Below are positions 1 to 10,310 of a DNA stretch of 64,000 nt, piece by piece; positions within the stretch are counted from its first letter, which is position 1; each line of letters begins with the position of its first letter. Where the stretch lies: positions 26,415,001-26,479,000 of the forward strand of contig JBAIAC010000004.1 of the NCBI GenBank assembly GCA_037349315.1, written 5' to 3'. A program made the position numbers and the translations under genes. This DNA is from Chelydra serpentina (Eukaryota > Chordata > Testudines > Chelydridae). The notes under the pieces were generated by a model. That model did not search any database and was not told where the DNA came from. It was given only the letters and a program-made list of their open reading frames with translations.

Positions 1-310
1 ATTGGATGCTCCCTGCAGCCCCTCTCATTGACTGTGTTCCACACAGCTGTTCTAGGTAGCTGGGAGGACCTCTCTCTTGCTCTTTTCTGGGGCAGGGTGA
101 CCAATCTATAATTCCCTAGGTCCTTTTTGCTCTCCTCTTTAAAGTAAAGTACTGCTTGCACATCACCAGTCCGCTGGGATCTCATATGTTCTCATGAGTT
201 CTCAAAGATAATTGCTAATGGTTCCAAGATTGCTTAAGCTAGTTCCTTCAGTACGCTAGGATGAGTTTCATCAGGCCCAGCTGACTTGAATATATTTAAC
301 TTATCTGTTT
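1..310 (-). mobile_element. CR1-like LINE fragment
   Basis: Read on the minus strand, the 3' part of this stretch encodes a short piece resembling the start of a LINE reverse transcriptase: a GPDETHPSVLKELA-like motif, matching the GPDGIHPxVLKELA pattern of CR1-type elements. The frame is decayed. The same element seems to resume after a small insertion at 311-470, because the split motif around TTATCT/TAAATATTC reads through when the insertion is removed. Family assignment is from motif recognition only. Confidence 0.55.
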
Positions 311-470
311 GCCAGAAGCTGGGAATGGGTGATAGGGGATGCTTCACTTGATGATTACCTGTTCTGTTCATTCCCTCTGGGCACCCAGCATTGGCCACTG
401 TCGGAAGACAGGATACTGGGCTAGATGGGCCTTTGGTCTGACCCAATATGGCCGTTCTTATGTTATGTTC
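311..470 (-). repeat. Short interspersed repeat inserted in a LINE
   Basis: About 160 bp that on the minus strand begins with AACATAAGAACGGCCATA and contains GGGTCAGACCAAAGGCCC. I recognise this as a high-copy sauropsid interspersed repeat. It interrupts the flanking CR1-like LINE, so it is younger than that LINE. Exact ends are uncertain by several bases. The open frame crossing it is incidental. Confidence 0.5.
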
Positions 471-780
471 TAAATATTCTTTAAGCTATCTTTCCTTATC
501 TTAGCTTGCATTCCTTCCTCCTTGTTGTCAATGTTGTGTTTCATATCTAGTCATCTTTAGCCTTTTAGCGAATAATGAAACAAAATAGGCATTAAACATT
601 CCACCAAATCCTGGTGATGCCAATTAATCAATAATTTAGCTTAGGTATTAATAATTCCAGTTCGTCTGTTTATTCCCCATGCTTCTTGCATTTCTGTATA
701 GACATCTAAGTTGTTGAACAAATTCCCCCACCGATTTCCCTCTTGTTGCTCCTATGACCCTTTTGTAATTTGTACCGCTC
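471..780 (-). mobile_element. CR1-like LINE fragment, continuation
   Basis: This continues the LINE interrupted at 311-470, on the minus strand. Sequence such as AAAATAGGCATTAAACA is typical of the reverse-transcriptase region of old CR1/L3-like LINEs. No frame of useful length survives. The distal boundary near 780 is a guess. Confidence 0.4.
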
Positions 781-1090
781 GACATAGTACAGATGACTGC
801 ACAACTGGGCCTGATGCACAACCCCAGGTAGAGCTGACTCTGTTGAGCCAGGACCTAGCATCGCAGACCTGGTGGAGATAACTTTGCTAAACTAGAGGTT
901 ACCCTGTTTCTCTTGCCCTCCAAAGCATGGTGGAGATAATAGGAGAGTTTTAATATGGGCAATGGGCCAGGGTATGATCTGGGGAGTGTATGTGCAGATT
1001 GGATACACACCCAATACCCTTGTTGCATTTATTTTTATCACAGCAGCAGCTTTGGCAGAAGCTGACTTTGCTGAGTGGGACCTGGCAGCA
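781..1090. other. Non-coding stretch, nothing recognised
   Basis: No convincing coding frame, repeat terminus or RNA structure is visible. It leads into the short tandem duplication at 1091. Confidence 0.4.
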
Positions 1091-1172
1091 GCAGACCACA
1101 GTGAGACCTTCTGGGGCTGACTTCATTTTACGGGAGCAGACCACAGTGAGACCTTCTGGGGCTGACTTCATT
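1091..1172. repeat. 45-bp tandem duplication
   Basis: A unit beginning GCAGACCACAGTGAGACC occurs at 1091 and again at 1136, with no difference over the 37 shared bases. The period of 45 is a multiple of three, so it makes a repeated peptide in two frames, but no gene is apparent. Confidence 0.85.
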
Positions 1173-1464
1173 GCAGTGGAGCAGAAAGGCTGAGGAGAGC
1201 TATATGCCCCAGCACCCAGCTGACTGTCCCTAATCTTCCTGGCTGTAGGAGTGAGGTATAGGTGTGTGGGAATTGTGTTTTAACAAGTGTTGTGGGCCCC
1301 CAACAAGCCAGGCAGTTAATAACAACTCAGAGGGCGAGGTCTGCCATTCTTTCTGGCTTTTGTTAATTTCATTTTATTATGTCAATAGCTGTATATCTGT
1401 TTCCCAAGTACAAGATTTTCATGTTCCATCTTTTCAAGGACTCGCGAGTGCCTTCTGAGTGGGG

Positions 1465-1683
1465 TATCAGAGGGGTAGCCGTGTTAGTCTGGATCTGTAG
1501 AAGCGACAAAGAGTCCTGTGGCACCTTATAGATTAACAGACGTATAGGAGCATAAGCTTTCATGGGTGAATACCCACTTCTTCAGATGCAAGCAGTTGAA
1601 ATGTCCTGGGGCAGGTATAAATATGCAGGGAAGAGTCAGGCTAGAGATAACAAGGTTAGTTCAATCAGGGAGGATGAGGCCCT
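1465..1683 (-). mobile_element. Penelope-like element, 3' fragment
   Basis: Reverse-oriented Penelope-type tail: it carries GCATAAGCTTTCATGGGTGA and TGTGGCACCTTATAG, the signature shared by several other copies in this window. A 13-bp duplication CTTCTGAGTGGGG flanks it at 1452-1464 and 1684-1696, which fixes both ends and shows an independent insertion of a 219-bp 5'-truncated copy. No coding sequence remains. Confidence 0.8.
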
Positions 1684-1696
1684 CTTCTGAGTGGGG

Positions 1697-3140
1697 GAGG
1701 ATCAAGCCAAGAGTCTATTTAGAAAGGGATCCCTAAGCATTATATTAAGCCTAGTCTTTGCTACTGCTAAAGGCACCTGGCAGTGGGGTTAGATTGTGCT
1801 GGGATGGAGCTTCTGGCTAAATTCAATTTGTGCTGTAGTGCAAAGACAGGTGTTCAAATGCAGCTTGGGTTGGCTTGTGAGCGGCCTGAGGCTTTCAGTC
1901 AAGAACAGTTTCTGAAGTGGTGTGAGTCGCTGCAACCATCATCTCTTCACCCTCTACTCATCCCTCCCAATTGCAAAAGCCTGGGAGAACAAATGGGCTT
2001 TTCAGTATCACCTGGAAGTCAGCAAATTCAGGCTCTGTTGAACTGATGGGGGAGAAACAGCATGGGTGAAATCCTGGCTCACTGGAATCAAGAATAAAAA
2101 TTCCCATTAATTTCAATGGGCCCCCAGATTTCACCCCGTGTCTTGAGAATTCTCCAGAGCAGGGCGGTAGGAGCACTTGAAAGTGGAGTATTTGGGAGAA
2201 TCTGAGTTTTGTTCACTGCATTCTTATAAAGCTTCTACATGCTCCCAGAGCACTTGTTGCATTCATTATGATAAAGTGAAATAAACAGATTTTGGTATCA
2301 CAATAGTTATCTCCTATGAAAAGCCTTATATATGAGTTAGGGATTATTAAAATAAAGATTCACATAAAGCAAAGCAGGTGAGTGTCATGCTGTTCTGTTT
2401 TCAACTTATCTTGACTTTTTAAATAAATGATGAGGCCTACTTTTCAGTCATTAAGAAATGTCAGATCTCTTGGATAGTGTCCTAAAGTTTAACATGTAGG
2501 TCCTTAAAATAAACAGTAGGTGGCCTCAGAACATTCATATTCTTGTTCAGTAGAACAGAAGGCAAATACAAGTGACAGGGGAGAACCCTGCTGATTCTCT
2601 GTGGTTCCAAAAAGCTCCTTCACTGGCTCCTCTAATTATGTGAAATGTGCTAAGACAAATCTGCAGCACAGGATTATTGTATTTTACCTAAGAACTGGGC
2701 TGTACGTCAAATCTCAAAGTAGGGTGACGCGCGCGGTCTAGTCTCGTTGGACTGTTTTAAACCCAGTTTTGTCTGTTATAATGCCTTGGAGGAGACTGAG
2801 AAAGTTTGTTGAGAAAACTAAGGAGTGTATGCATTGTTATGCATATTTATATTTGCCAAACCCACTCACTAATCAGCTACCTAACATGAAGAATGTTTGG
2901 AATCCCAGGTCAGGAACTCTGCCACTCCCATGCTGTCATTTTCAAGTCACTACAAAGTTATTGCCTGTAAAAGAGATCCTGCATGAATGGTAACATATGG
3001 TGATTTTGGAAATGATGACTGAATAGCACTATGAACTATTCCAAGAGTTGGTCTTTCTTTTATGGGGAAATTATTGCACAGGGTAATGATTCAAAATAGC
3101 TATCATCCACAGACACCAGCACATGGCATAAGAGTAAATA
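1697..3140. other. Mostly unique non-coding sequence
   Basis: No coding gene recognised. Near 2066-2140 is a short imperfect palindrome (GTGAAATCCTGG ... CCCCAGATTTCAC with CAATGGG in the centre) resembling the short palindromic repeats seen elsewhere in this window. The rest is AT-rich with scattered small frames that look accidental. Confidence 0.4.
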
Positions 3141-3149
3141 TGCTCTAGT

Positions 3150-3262
3150 CCAAACAAGAATTAATGCAGGGAAATCATTTGGCCTGTGTTATCCAGGAAG
3201 TCAGACTAGGTGATCACAGTGATCCCTTCTGACCTTAGAATCTATGAAACTATGATTTGAAT
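3150..3262 (+). mobile_element. CR1-type LINE 3' end
   Basis: The sequence around AGACTAGGTGATCACAGTGA followed by CCCTTCTGACCTTAGAATCT matches the conserved 3' end of CR1-family LINEs, ending in a short ATCTATGAAACTATGA tail. Only the last ~110 bp are present; no coding part. Confidence 0.65.
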
Positions 3263-3489
3263 CCAGAACAAATCTATTAATACATTGTGGGCTTAAGTAA
3301 TCAAGACTCAGTCACCTGGCCAATCACCTTTCTATCTCCAGACCTGTCATAGCAGTTTAGACTCTTGCTACCTGTTCCTGGGGTTGAACCCTCCAGGATG
3401 GGAGGCAGTATGCTCTCCCAGGAGGATTTATGCCCCCTCTTGGAATCCAGCACAAACTGAATGTGGTGGGCATCAGGTGACCATGTCAG

Positions 3490-3561
3490 GCCTGGTCTGC
3501 ACTAAAAAGTTAGGTTGACCCAGGTACATCGCTCAGGGGTTTGAAAATTCCACACCCCTTA
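3490..3561. mobile_element. Harbinger-like MITE, left part
   Basis: Begins with GCCTGGTCTGCACTA, a terminal sequence of the same style as the Harbinger ends, followed by AGTTAGGTTGACCCAGGT. It stops exactly where H1 begins and resumes at 9481, giving a clean pre-insertion site with a single TTA. The MITE is therefore older than H1. Confidence 0.75.
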
Positions 3562-3658
3562 GCCCTGGTCTACACTACGAGTTTCGGTCGAATTTATTAG
3601 CATTATATCGATTGATCGGCGCACCCATCCACACGACGAAGCCCTTAACATCGACTTC

Positions 3659-4373
3659 ATAGAATCATAGAATCATAGAATCTCAGGGTTGGAAGGGACC
3701 TCAGGAGGTCATCTAGTCCAACCCCCTGCTCAAAGCAGGACCAACCCCAACTAGATCATCCCAGCCAGGGCTTTGTCAAGCCTGACCTTAAAAACCTCTA
3801 AGGAAGGAGATTCCACCACCTCCCTAGGTAACCCATTCCAGTGCTTCACCACCCTACTAGTGAAAAAGTTTTTCCTAATATCCAACCTAAACCTCCCCCT
3901 CTGCAACTTGAGACCATTACTCCTTGTTCTGTCATCTTCTACCACTGAGAACAGTCTAGATCCATCCTCTTTGGAACCCCCTTTTAGGTAGTTGAAAGCA
4001 GCTATCAAATCCCCCCTCACTCTTCTCTTCTGCAGGCTAAACAATCTCAGTTCCCTCAGCCTCTCCTCATAAGTCATGTGCTCCAGCCCCCTAATCATTT
4101 TTGTTGCCCTCCGTTGGACTCTTTCCAATTTATCCACATCCTTACTGTAGTGTGGGGCCCAAAACTGGACACAGTACTCCAAATGAGGCCTCACCAGTGC
4201 CGAATAGAGGGGAATAATCACGTCCCTCGATCTGCTGGAAATGCCCCTACTTATACAGCCCAAAATGCCATTAGCCTTCTTGGCAACAAGGGCACACTGT
4301 TGACTCATATTCAGCTTTTCGTCCACTGTAACCCCTAGGTCCTTTTCTGCAGAACTGCTGCCCAGCCATTCGG
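3659..4373 (-). mobile_element. CR1 LINE inserted in H1
   Basis: A 715-bp 5'-truncated CR1 retrotransposon on the minus strand. Its 3' end is the ATAGAATC repeat tail at 3659, followed by AGGGTTGGAAGGGACC, the diagnostic CR1 3' terminus. GACTTC is repeated at 3653-3658 and 4374-4379. Removing the insert restores the sequence seen uninterrupted in H3, so the boundaries are well supported. Confidence 0.92.
3751..4326 (-). pseudogene. CR1 ORF2 C-terminal fragment
   Basis: An open frame of 191 codons covering the C-terminal end of the CR1 reverse-transcriptase protein, downstream of the catalytic fingers/palm. Recognisable parts are the [18 protein letters not shown] block, the [10 protein letters not shown] block, the [16 protein letters not shown] block and the terminal [18 protein letters not shown] block. 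The frame is uninterrupted to its natural stop, so the copy is fairly young, but it lacks the endonuclease and the reverse-transcriptase catalytic region. Function is therefore lost; it is a relic carried inside H1. Confidence 0.9.
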
Positions 4374-5253
4374 GACTTCTAGGGCTCTTAAAATCGATCT
4401 TGCCACTCCACCCCCAATGAGGGGATTAGCGCTTAAAGCGATATTGCCGAATCGATCTAGGCTTAGTGAGGACGAAATACGACGGTATTGGCCTCCTGGA
4501 TCTATCCCACAGTGCAACATTTGACCACTCTGGACAGCAGTCTGAGCTCAAATGCTCTGCCCAGGTACACAGGAAAAGCCCCACGCACTTTTGAATTTCA
4601 TTTCCTGTTTGGCCAGCATGGTGAGCTGCAGGTGAGTGCAGATCTCATCAGCAGAGGTGACCATGATGGAGTCCCAGAACCAAAGACGAGCTCCAGCATG
4701 GACCGAGCGTGAGATACGCGATCTGATCGCTGTATGGGGAGATGCAACCGTGCTAGCAGAACTACGGTCGAAAAGGCGAAATGCCAATACATATGCCAAA
4801 GTCTCCAAGGGCATGCAGGACAGAGGCTACAACAGGGACGGGCAACAGTGCCGCGTTAAAATTAAGGAGCTCAGGCAAGCCTACCAAAAAACCAGAGATG
4901 CAAAGAGCCGCTCTGGGTCAGAGCCCCAGACATGCCGCTTCTATGATGAACTGCATGCCATTCTAGGGGGTGCAGCCAGCACTGACCCACCCATGTGGTA
5001 TGACTCCGTATGTGGATCATCAGAAACCACCGAGGAGCATTTTCGGGAAGAGGAAGATGATGATAATCATGCTCAAACTAGTGCACAGACACAGCAAGGA
5101 AGCGGAGAAGCCCTTTTCCCTGAGAGCCAGGAACTTTTTGTCACCCTGGAGCCAGTACCCTACGAACCCACCCAAGGCGTGCTTGATGCAGGAGAAGGGA
5201 CCTCTGGTGAGTGTACCTCTGTGAAAGTAATACATGTTTTATAAACAAGCGTG

Positions 5254-5259
5254 TTTAAT
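5254..5259 (-). promoter_or_regulatory. Candidate ATTAAA poly(A) signal of antisense frame
   Basis: ATTAAA on the minus strand, 28 bases beyond the position where the full-length antisense frame would end (5287-5289). The same signal lies at comparable distance in H2 and H3. Confidence 0.5.
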
Positions 5260-5343
5260 GATTAATTCGCCCCAGTACAGCTACAGCTACTGGAAAAGTC
5301 TGTTCACATGTTTGGTGATGGAGCGGAAATCCTCCGGGGACAT

Positions 5344-5577
5344 CTACAGAAAGCTCTCCTGGATGTACTCCCAAAGCCTGTGCAAAAGGTTTCTTGGGAG
5401 GACAGCCTTATCCTGTGCGTCGTGGTAACACACTCTACCACGCCAGGCCAGTAGCACGTAGTCCGGAATCATGGCATTGCAAAGCATGGTGGCGTATGGT
5501 CCCGGTGTTTGCTGGCATTCAAGCAACATCCGTTCTTTATCTGTCTGTGTTATCCTCACAAGAGTGATATCATTCAT
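5344..5577 (-). pseudogene. H1 copy of conserved intronic antisense ORF, truncated
   Basis: Antisense to the Myb-like gene, inside its intron. The ATG at 5577 starts a 77-residue frame ending at TAG 5344-5346, where H3 has GAG. Without that stop the frame would continue to 5287, giving 96 residues like H2 and H3. Visible features are a CQQTPGPYA motif, a WRGRVCYH motif and LPRNLLHRLWEYIQESF. The frame is open upstream of the ATG too, but that proline-rich part is not shared by H2, so the ATG at 5577 is preferred. Function unknown; see the intact copies at 14803-15093 and 58221-58511. Confidence 0.75.
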
Positions 5578-6800
5578 GGTCACCTGTTTGAAATAGGGGG
5601 ATTTTATTAAGGGGGTATTCAGAGGGGTCCATCCCTGCTGGGCTGTTTGCCTGTGGCTGAACGGAAATCTTCCCCGCTGTGACCCACGCGGTGGGGGGGG
5701 AGGGGGAACAGCGAACATCTTGGATGTGTGTGTGTGTGGGGGGGGAGGGTGTCGATTAGGTTTGCACTGCACGTTAACCCAAAAACCGCCGCCCCCTCCC
5801 TTTTCAATTGCCAACCCTTTTTAAATTGTCAGCCCAAAGGCTGTTTGTTATGGGAAATGAGGGGGTTGCTGTTTGAAACCATTCCCACAGCCTATAGACT
5901 GTGGCTTACCATGGCTGCCTGCAAGCCGAATTCTGTTGCCCGCCGGACCTGCTTGTGTGATCTCTCACACCAAACCGGCAGACCCTCAATATAACAGGCA
6001 AAGTGCAACCTTGGACCAAATGCACATGTGCTATGTAATGTTTGGAGCATTGTTCTCTAATATGTGTCTTTTAAACTACTCCTCTCCCGTTTGTTTCCTC
6101 CCGCAGCTGCAAATGTTTCAATGCCACCCCTTTCATCACCGTCCCAGAGGCTAGCGAAGATTAGAAGTAAAAAAAAAAGGGAATCGAGACGATATGTTCT
6201 CAGAGCTCATGCAATCCTCCCACACTGAAACTGCCCAGCAGACTGTGTGGAGGCAGACACTGTCGGAGTCCAGGAAGGCAGAATTTGATCGCGGGGACAT
6301 GTGGCGTGCTGAAGACAATGACTGGCGGGATGAAGAGAGATAGCGGCAGGATGAAGAGAGTAGGTGGCGTCAGCGTGCAGAGAGAAGGCAAGATGCAATT
6401 CTGAGGCTACTGGAGGATCAAACGGAAATCCTCCGGCTTATGGCTGAGGAAAGGTGTATGGTTCAGGAAAGGCCGCCTGAGCCCAGACCGCCGCTACAGC
6501 CCCTATGTAACCAACAGCCCTCCTTCCCGAGTCCCATAACCTCATCCCCGAGACGCCCAAGAACGCGTTTGGGCGGCCTCCGTGCACCCAACCACTCAAG
6601 CCAAGAGAACAGTCCAAGCAACAAAAGGCTGGCATTCAATAAGTTTTAAAGTGCTGTGTGTCCTTGTCCTTCCCTCATCCCCTCCTCCACCACCCATCCT
6701 GGTGCTTCCCTTCCTCCACCACCCATCCTGGTGCTTCTCTTCCTCCACCACCCATCCCGGGCAACCGTGGCAGTTACCCCCATAGTTCCCTCTCTTTGTT

Positions 6801-8203
6801 TTACGAATTAATAGAGAATGCATGATTTTTAAGCAACAATGACTTTATTGCCTCTGCAAGTGGTGACCGAGGGAGGGAGGGCAGGGCGGTTTGGTTAAAG
6901 GGAAGTAGAGCATCCTGTCCATTCATGAAACTGGTTTTCAAAGCTTCCCTGATGCGCAACGCACCCTGCTGTACTCTTGTAATAGCCCCGGTGTCTGGCT
7001 GCGCATAACCAGCGGCCAGGTGATTTTCCTCAACCTCCCACCCCGCCATAAACGTCTCCCCCTTACTCTCACAGATATTGTGGAGCGCACAGCAAGCAGT
7101 AATAATAATGGGAATATTGGTTTCGCTGAGATCTAATCTAGTCAATAAACTGCGACAGCAAGCTTTTAAACGCCCAAATGCACATTCCACCACCATTCTG
7201 CACTTGCTCAGCCTATAGTTGAAAAGGTCCTGACTACTGTCCAGGCTACCTGTGTATGGCTTCATGAGCCATGGCATTAAGGGGTGGGCTGGGTCCCCAA
7301 GGATAACTATAGGCATCTCAACATCCCCAACGGTTATTTTCTGGTCTGGGAAGAAAGTCTCTTGCTGCAGCAGCCGAAACAGACCAGAGTTCCTGAAGAT
7401 GCGAGCGTCATGTACCTTTCCCTGCCATCCCACATTGATGTTGGTGAAACGTCCCTTATGATCCACCAGTGCTTGCAGCACTATTGAAAAGTAACCCTTC
7501 CGGTTTATGTACTCGCTGGTTTGGTGGTCCAGTGCCAAGAAAGGGATATGGGTTCCGTCTATCGCCCCACCACAGTTCGGGAACCCCATTGCTGCAAAGC
7601 CATCCAGTATGAGCTGCACATTTCCCAGACTCACAGCCCTTGGTACCAGCAGCTCGGTGATCGCCTTGGCTACTTGCATCACAACAGCCCCCACTGTAGA
7701 TTTTCCCACTCCGAATTGATTCACGACTGACCGGTAGCTGTCTGGCGTTGCAAGCTTCCACAGGGCTATTGCCATTCGCTTCTCTACTGTGAGGGCTGCT
7801 CTCATCTTGGTGTTCTGGCACTTCAGGGCAGGGGAAAGCAACTCACAAAGTTCCATGAAAGTGCCCTTATGCATGCGAAAGTTTCTCAGCCACTGGGATT
7901 CATCCCAGACCTGCAGCACTATGTGGACCCACCAGTCTGTGCTTGTTTCCCGGGCCCAGAATCGACATTCCACTGTATCAACGAGCCCCATTACCACCAT
8001 GATGTCCACCTTGCGGGGGGGGGGTGGCTTTTTTGAGAGAGGTCTGTGTCCATGTCCTCATCACTGTCCTCAGGGCGCTGCTGTCGCCTCCTCACCTGCT
8101 GTAGCTGTAGCAGCTCCTGGTTCTCGTTCTCCATATACTCCTGGACAATGCGCATGGTGTTCATAACGGCAATAACAGCCGCGGTGATCTGATCGTGCTC
8201 CAT
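6801..8203 (-). pseudogene. H1 Harbinger transposase, one frameshift
   Basis: DDE transposase of the PIF/Harbinger superfamily (HARBI1-like nuclease fold), which cuts and rejoins the element ends. The ATG at 8203 opens a ~58-residue N-terminal part (MEHDQITAAVIAVMN ...). A run of ten G's at about 8015-8024 (plus strand) then shifts the frame, and the rest reads openly from 8009 to 6801. In that 402-codon part I see a helix-turn-helix-like region (VVNQFGVGKSTVGAVVMQVA, residues ~94-113), D151 in GGAIDGTHIP, D201 in GKVHDARIF, D239 in LGDPAHPLM and E275 in RMVVECAFGRLK, so the catalytic residues are kept. Relative to H3 about 54 bp around the original stop are deleted, so the frame runs into the former 3' UTR and past its AATAAA. 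Only one indel separates this copy from a full frame. Confidence 0.92.
6844..6849 (-). promoter_or_regulatory. Poly(A) signal of H1 transposase
   Basis: AATAAA on the minus strand. It is in the 3' UTR of the H3 copy but inside the extended H1 reading frame, because H1 lost its normal stop region. Confidence 0.6.
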
Positions 8204-8478
8204 GCTTTCCCTGGTATGGTGTCTGCAGGACAGCAGAGTGGGAGCAGAAGCGGCGGGTTGATAACAATGGTGTCAGCAATATGGCGCCCGCATGAAAAAA
8301 GGCGCGAAAGGATTTTGGGCTCCCCCCTCCGCTGCTTTCTCGGAGGGAGGAGGGAGCAAGGGTTAGGCTCCTTTCCTTCTAACAGCAGATGGTACAATAT
8401 GCCAGGAAGCAAGGGTTAGGCGCCTTCCCTTCTAGCTGCAGATGGTTCAATAGCCTTGATATCCATCATCATCTCCTG

Positions 8479-8553
8479 GCCCCCTCAAGGATTGGACTCG
8501 CAACCCTGGGTTTAGTGGGCCAACGCTCAGACCGCTGAGCTATCCCTCTGCCC
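8479..8553 (-). repeat. tRNA-derived module in H1
   Basis: On the minus strand this reads as a tRNA-like unit: an A-box TAGCTCAGCGG and a B-box GAGTCCAATCC about 43 bases apart. The intervening anticodon arm does not pair well, so I do not call a functional tRNA. The unit matches the head of a turtle-type tRNA/CR1 SINE as I remember it. A truncated relative is at about 8638-8665 and a second full one at 8953-9027. Confidence 0.65.
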
Positions 8554-8952
8554 GTATTATAGCGCGACTGAATCCCCAATAGACCTAATGTCCAGGCGTA
8601 CGCTGGCTCCATGCTTGCCATAGCAAACACGGAAACCACTGACCACTGAGCTATCCCTCTGCCCTTGTTCCAGGCAGTACTGAATCTCCCTTAAACAAAA
8701 CGTAAAAAAGAGAATGACCAGAGTCACTCTGGTCACTCCCATTTATGTCCAAGCGCCACTGGCCAGCCACACCATAGGCCAGCCAGGGGACAATGAATTT
8801 CAAACCTATTGCACAATCTGCAGCTAGAAGGCAAGGACCTTCTGCTGTGTAGTCCCGCCACTATGACCATTTATGGCATATTGTACCATCTGCTGCTAGA
8901 AGGAAAGGAGCTTATGCTGTGTAGTCCCACGACTACCAGCCCCAGGCGGAAT

Positions 8953-9027
8953 GGCCCCCTCAAGGGTTGAACTCGCAACCCCAGGTTTAGCGGGCCAACG
9001 CTCAGAATGCTGAGCTATCCCTCTGCC
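8953..9027 (-). repeat. Second tRNA-derived module in H1
   Basis: A repeat of the unit at 8479-8553, about 474 bp away, with matching flanks (ACTGAATCCCC..., AGACCTAATGT... and GGCGTACGCTGG follow each). The two modules therefore duplicated as part of a larger block rather than inserting independently. The A-box here has changed (AGCTCAGCATTC). Confidence 0.6.
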
Positions 9028-9480
9028 TGTATTACAGTGGGACTGAATCCCCACTAGACCTAATGTGCAGGCGTACGCTGGAGATGTACGGTAATTGTGA
9101 GCTGAGCAGGCTTCCGTAGCAAACCCGGAAACCCCGGAAAAAAGGCGCGAAAAAGATTGCTTTCACGGAGGGAGGGACTTTTGATGGCTTGATGACATGT
9201 ACCCAGAACCACCAGCAACAATGTTTTCTGCCCCATCAGGCTTTGGGATCGCAACCCAGAATTCCAATGGGCGGCAGAGACTGCGGGAACTGTGGGATAG
9301 CTACCCGCAATGCAACGCTCCGAAAGTCGGCACTAGCCCCGATACTGTGGACACAGTCCATCGACCTCATGGTCTTAATGCTCTTTAGTGGGGACACACA
9401 CAATCGATTCCATAAAATTGGGTTTTAAAATATCGACTTCTATAATTTCGACCTAATTCTGTAGTGTAGCCATAGCCTTA

Positions 9481-9525
9481 GTGACATAGGTAAGCTGACC
9501 TAGCCCCCAGTGTACAAACTGTGTT
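9481..9525. mobile_element. Harbinger-like MITE, right part
   Basis: Continues the MITE interrupted at 3561: GTGACATAGGTAAGCTGACC followed by TAGCCCCCAGTGTA is the expected complement of the left part. The far terminus cannot be recognised; the MITE may be internally or distally deleted. Confidence 0.6.
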
Positions 9526-10083
9526 ACACCACAGCTAATTTAAGCCTTCATTTCACATCACACTTCAAAGTATTTTTCCTCACTTTGTTGCCAATATAGT
9601 TATTTTCTCTGTCAAAGCTGTGTTTGACAATTCTCCCGCCCATTATAAATAAACTGGAGGTGTGTTCTATTTTCTGAGTAGTACACATTTTCCTACTCAG
9701 AGACACATCAGTTGCCATTTCTGGCATTTGCTGGACTATTTAAAATTGTCCATTAATGCCAGGTGACAGGCTTTTGGAGAGGGGAGGAACTTTGAATTCA
9801 AAACTGTGGAAAGACTACTGAAACATTACTACAATATTTTTGTCATTTTTGTTACGAAAAAGTGTTATGGGACATGTTAGCTGATGGCTGGCAACATTTC
9901 TGGTATTTATCAGGGCTAGCTAAATCTGCTGTATGTATATGTCTGAGTGTCTAATAAAATCTGTTTAAGATTTTGATCTAGATCTTTTTAGTTTGTGACT
10001 TTGTTTTTGTTAATGGTTGTTTTTAATGGTGCATCATACAATATACCAAAGTGATAGATACTTTTATAAGTCTCTAAGTCTCT

Positions 10084-10087
<4 letters not shown>
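9526..10087. other. Non-coding stretch, nothing recognised
   Basis: AT-rich sequence without a convincing frame, repeat terminus or hairpin. Confidence 0.4.

Positions 10088-10115
<28 letters not shown>
10088..10115. repeat. (CA)n microsatellite
   Basis: A run of about 14 CA dinucleotides. Confidence 0.95.
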
Positions 10116-10134
10116 TCGAGATGCTTGAGATTAC

Positions 10135-10310
10135 GGGCTGGTCTACACTACCGCTTAAGTCAATGTAACTTATATCATTCAGGAGTCTGAAAACAACACC
10201 CCCCTGAGCAACACAAGTTACATCGACTTAAAGTGGTGTCCACACCATGCTATGTCGGCGAGAGACATTCTCCCATTGGCATAGTCACATAGTTAATCAG
10301 TGGCATGGTT
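10135..10310. mobile_element. Harbinger-like MITE
   Basis: Begins GGGCTGGTCTACACTACCGC and contains AAGTTACATCGACTTAA and a GTCGGCGAGAGACATTCTCC block, all typical of the short non-autonomous Harbinger relatives whose pieces also lie at 3490 and 12787. The right terminus is not clear; it may be deleted. Confidence 0.6.

Larger units (their letters stand above)
4663..6649 (+). pseudogene. H1 Myb/SANT-like transposon protein gene, broken in exon 2
   Basis: Second gene of the Harbinger element, coding for the Myb/SANT-like protein that in this superfamily binds transposon DNA and assists the transposase in the nucleus. Exon 1 is 4663-5206; the intron begins GTGAGT at 5207 and ends CCCGCAG at 6106; exon 2 runs from 6107 to the TAA at 6647-6649. 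The open frame extends 27 bases upstream but only from a GTG, so the ATG at 4663 is preferred. The N-terminal ~90 residues are a trihelix-type Myb domain (WTEREIRDLIAVWGD, then RGYNRDGQQCRVKIKELRQAY), followed by an acidic linker. Exon 2 encodes a basic KIRSKKK stretch and a charged, probably helical region. Exon 2 is damaged: ten A's at about 6169-6178 instead of nine in H3 shift the frame, and a TAG interrupts the original frame near 6340. H3 shares that TAG. Confidence 0.88.
3562..9477 (+). mobile_element. Harbinger transposon H1
   Basis: Complete PIF/Harbinger DNA transposon. The left end GCCCTGGTCTACACTAC and the reverse complement of the right end, GGCTATGGCTACACTAC, form a terminal inverted repeat. 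TTA is duplicated at 3559-3561 and 9478-9480, as expected for this superfamily, and the flanks join into one older MITE. Contents: Myb/SANT-like gene on plus (4663-6649), an antisense frame in its intron (5344-5577), transposase on minus (6801-8203), tRNA-like modules upstream of the transposase (8479-9027), and a nested CR1 copy (3659-4373). A subterminal CTATCCCACAGTGCA motif near the left end recurs in related inverted form near the right end. The transposase and Myb-like frames are broken. Confidence 0.93.

Noticed and set aside
5344..5814. Longer N-terminal version of the antisense frame in H1 (156 codons)
   Set aside because: The extra part is low-complexity proline/threonine-rich sequence that is not in frame in H3 and absent in H2; the shared ATG at 5577 is the better start.
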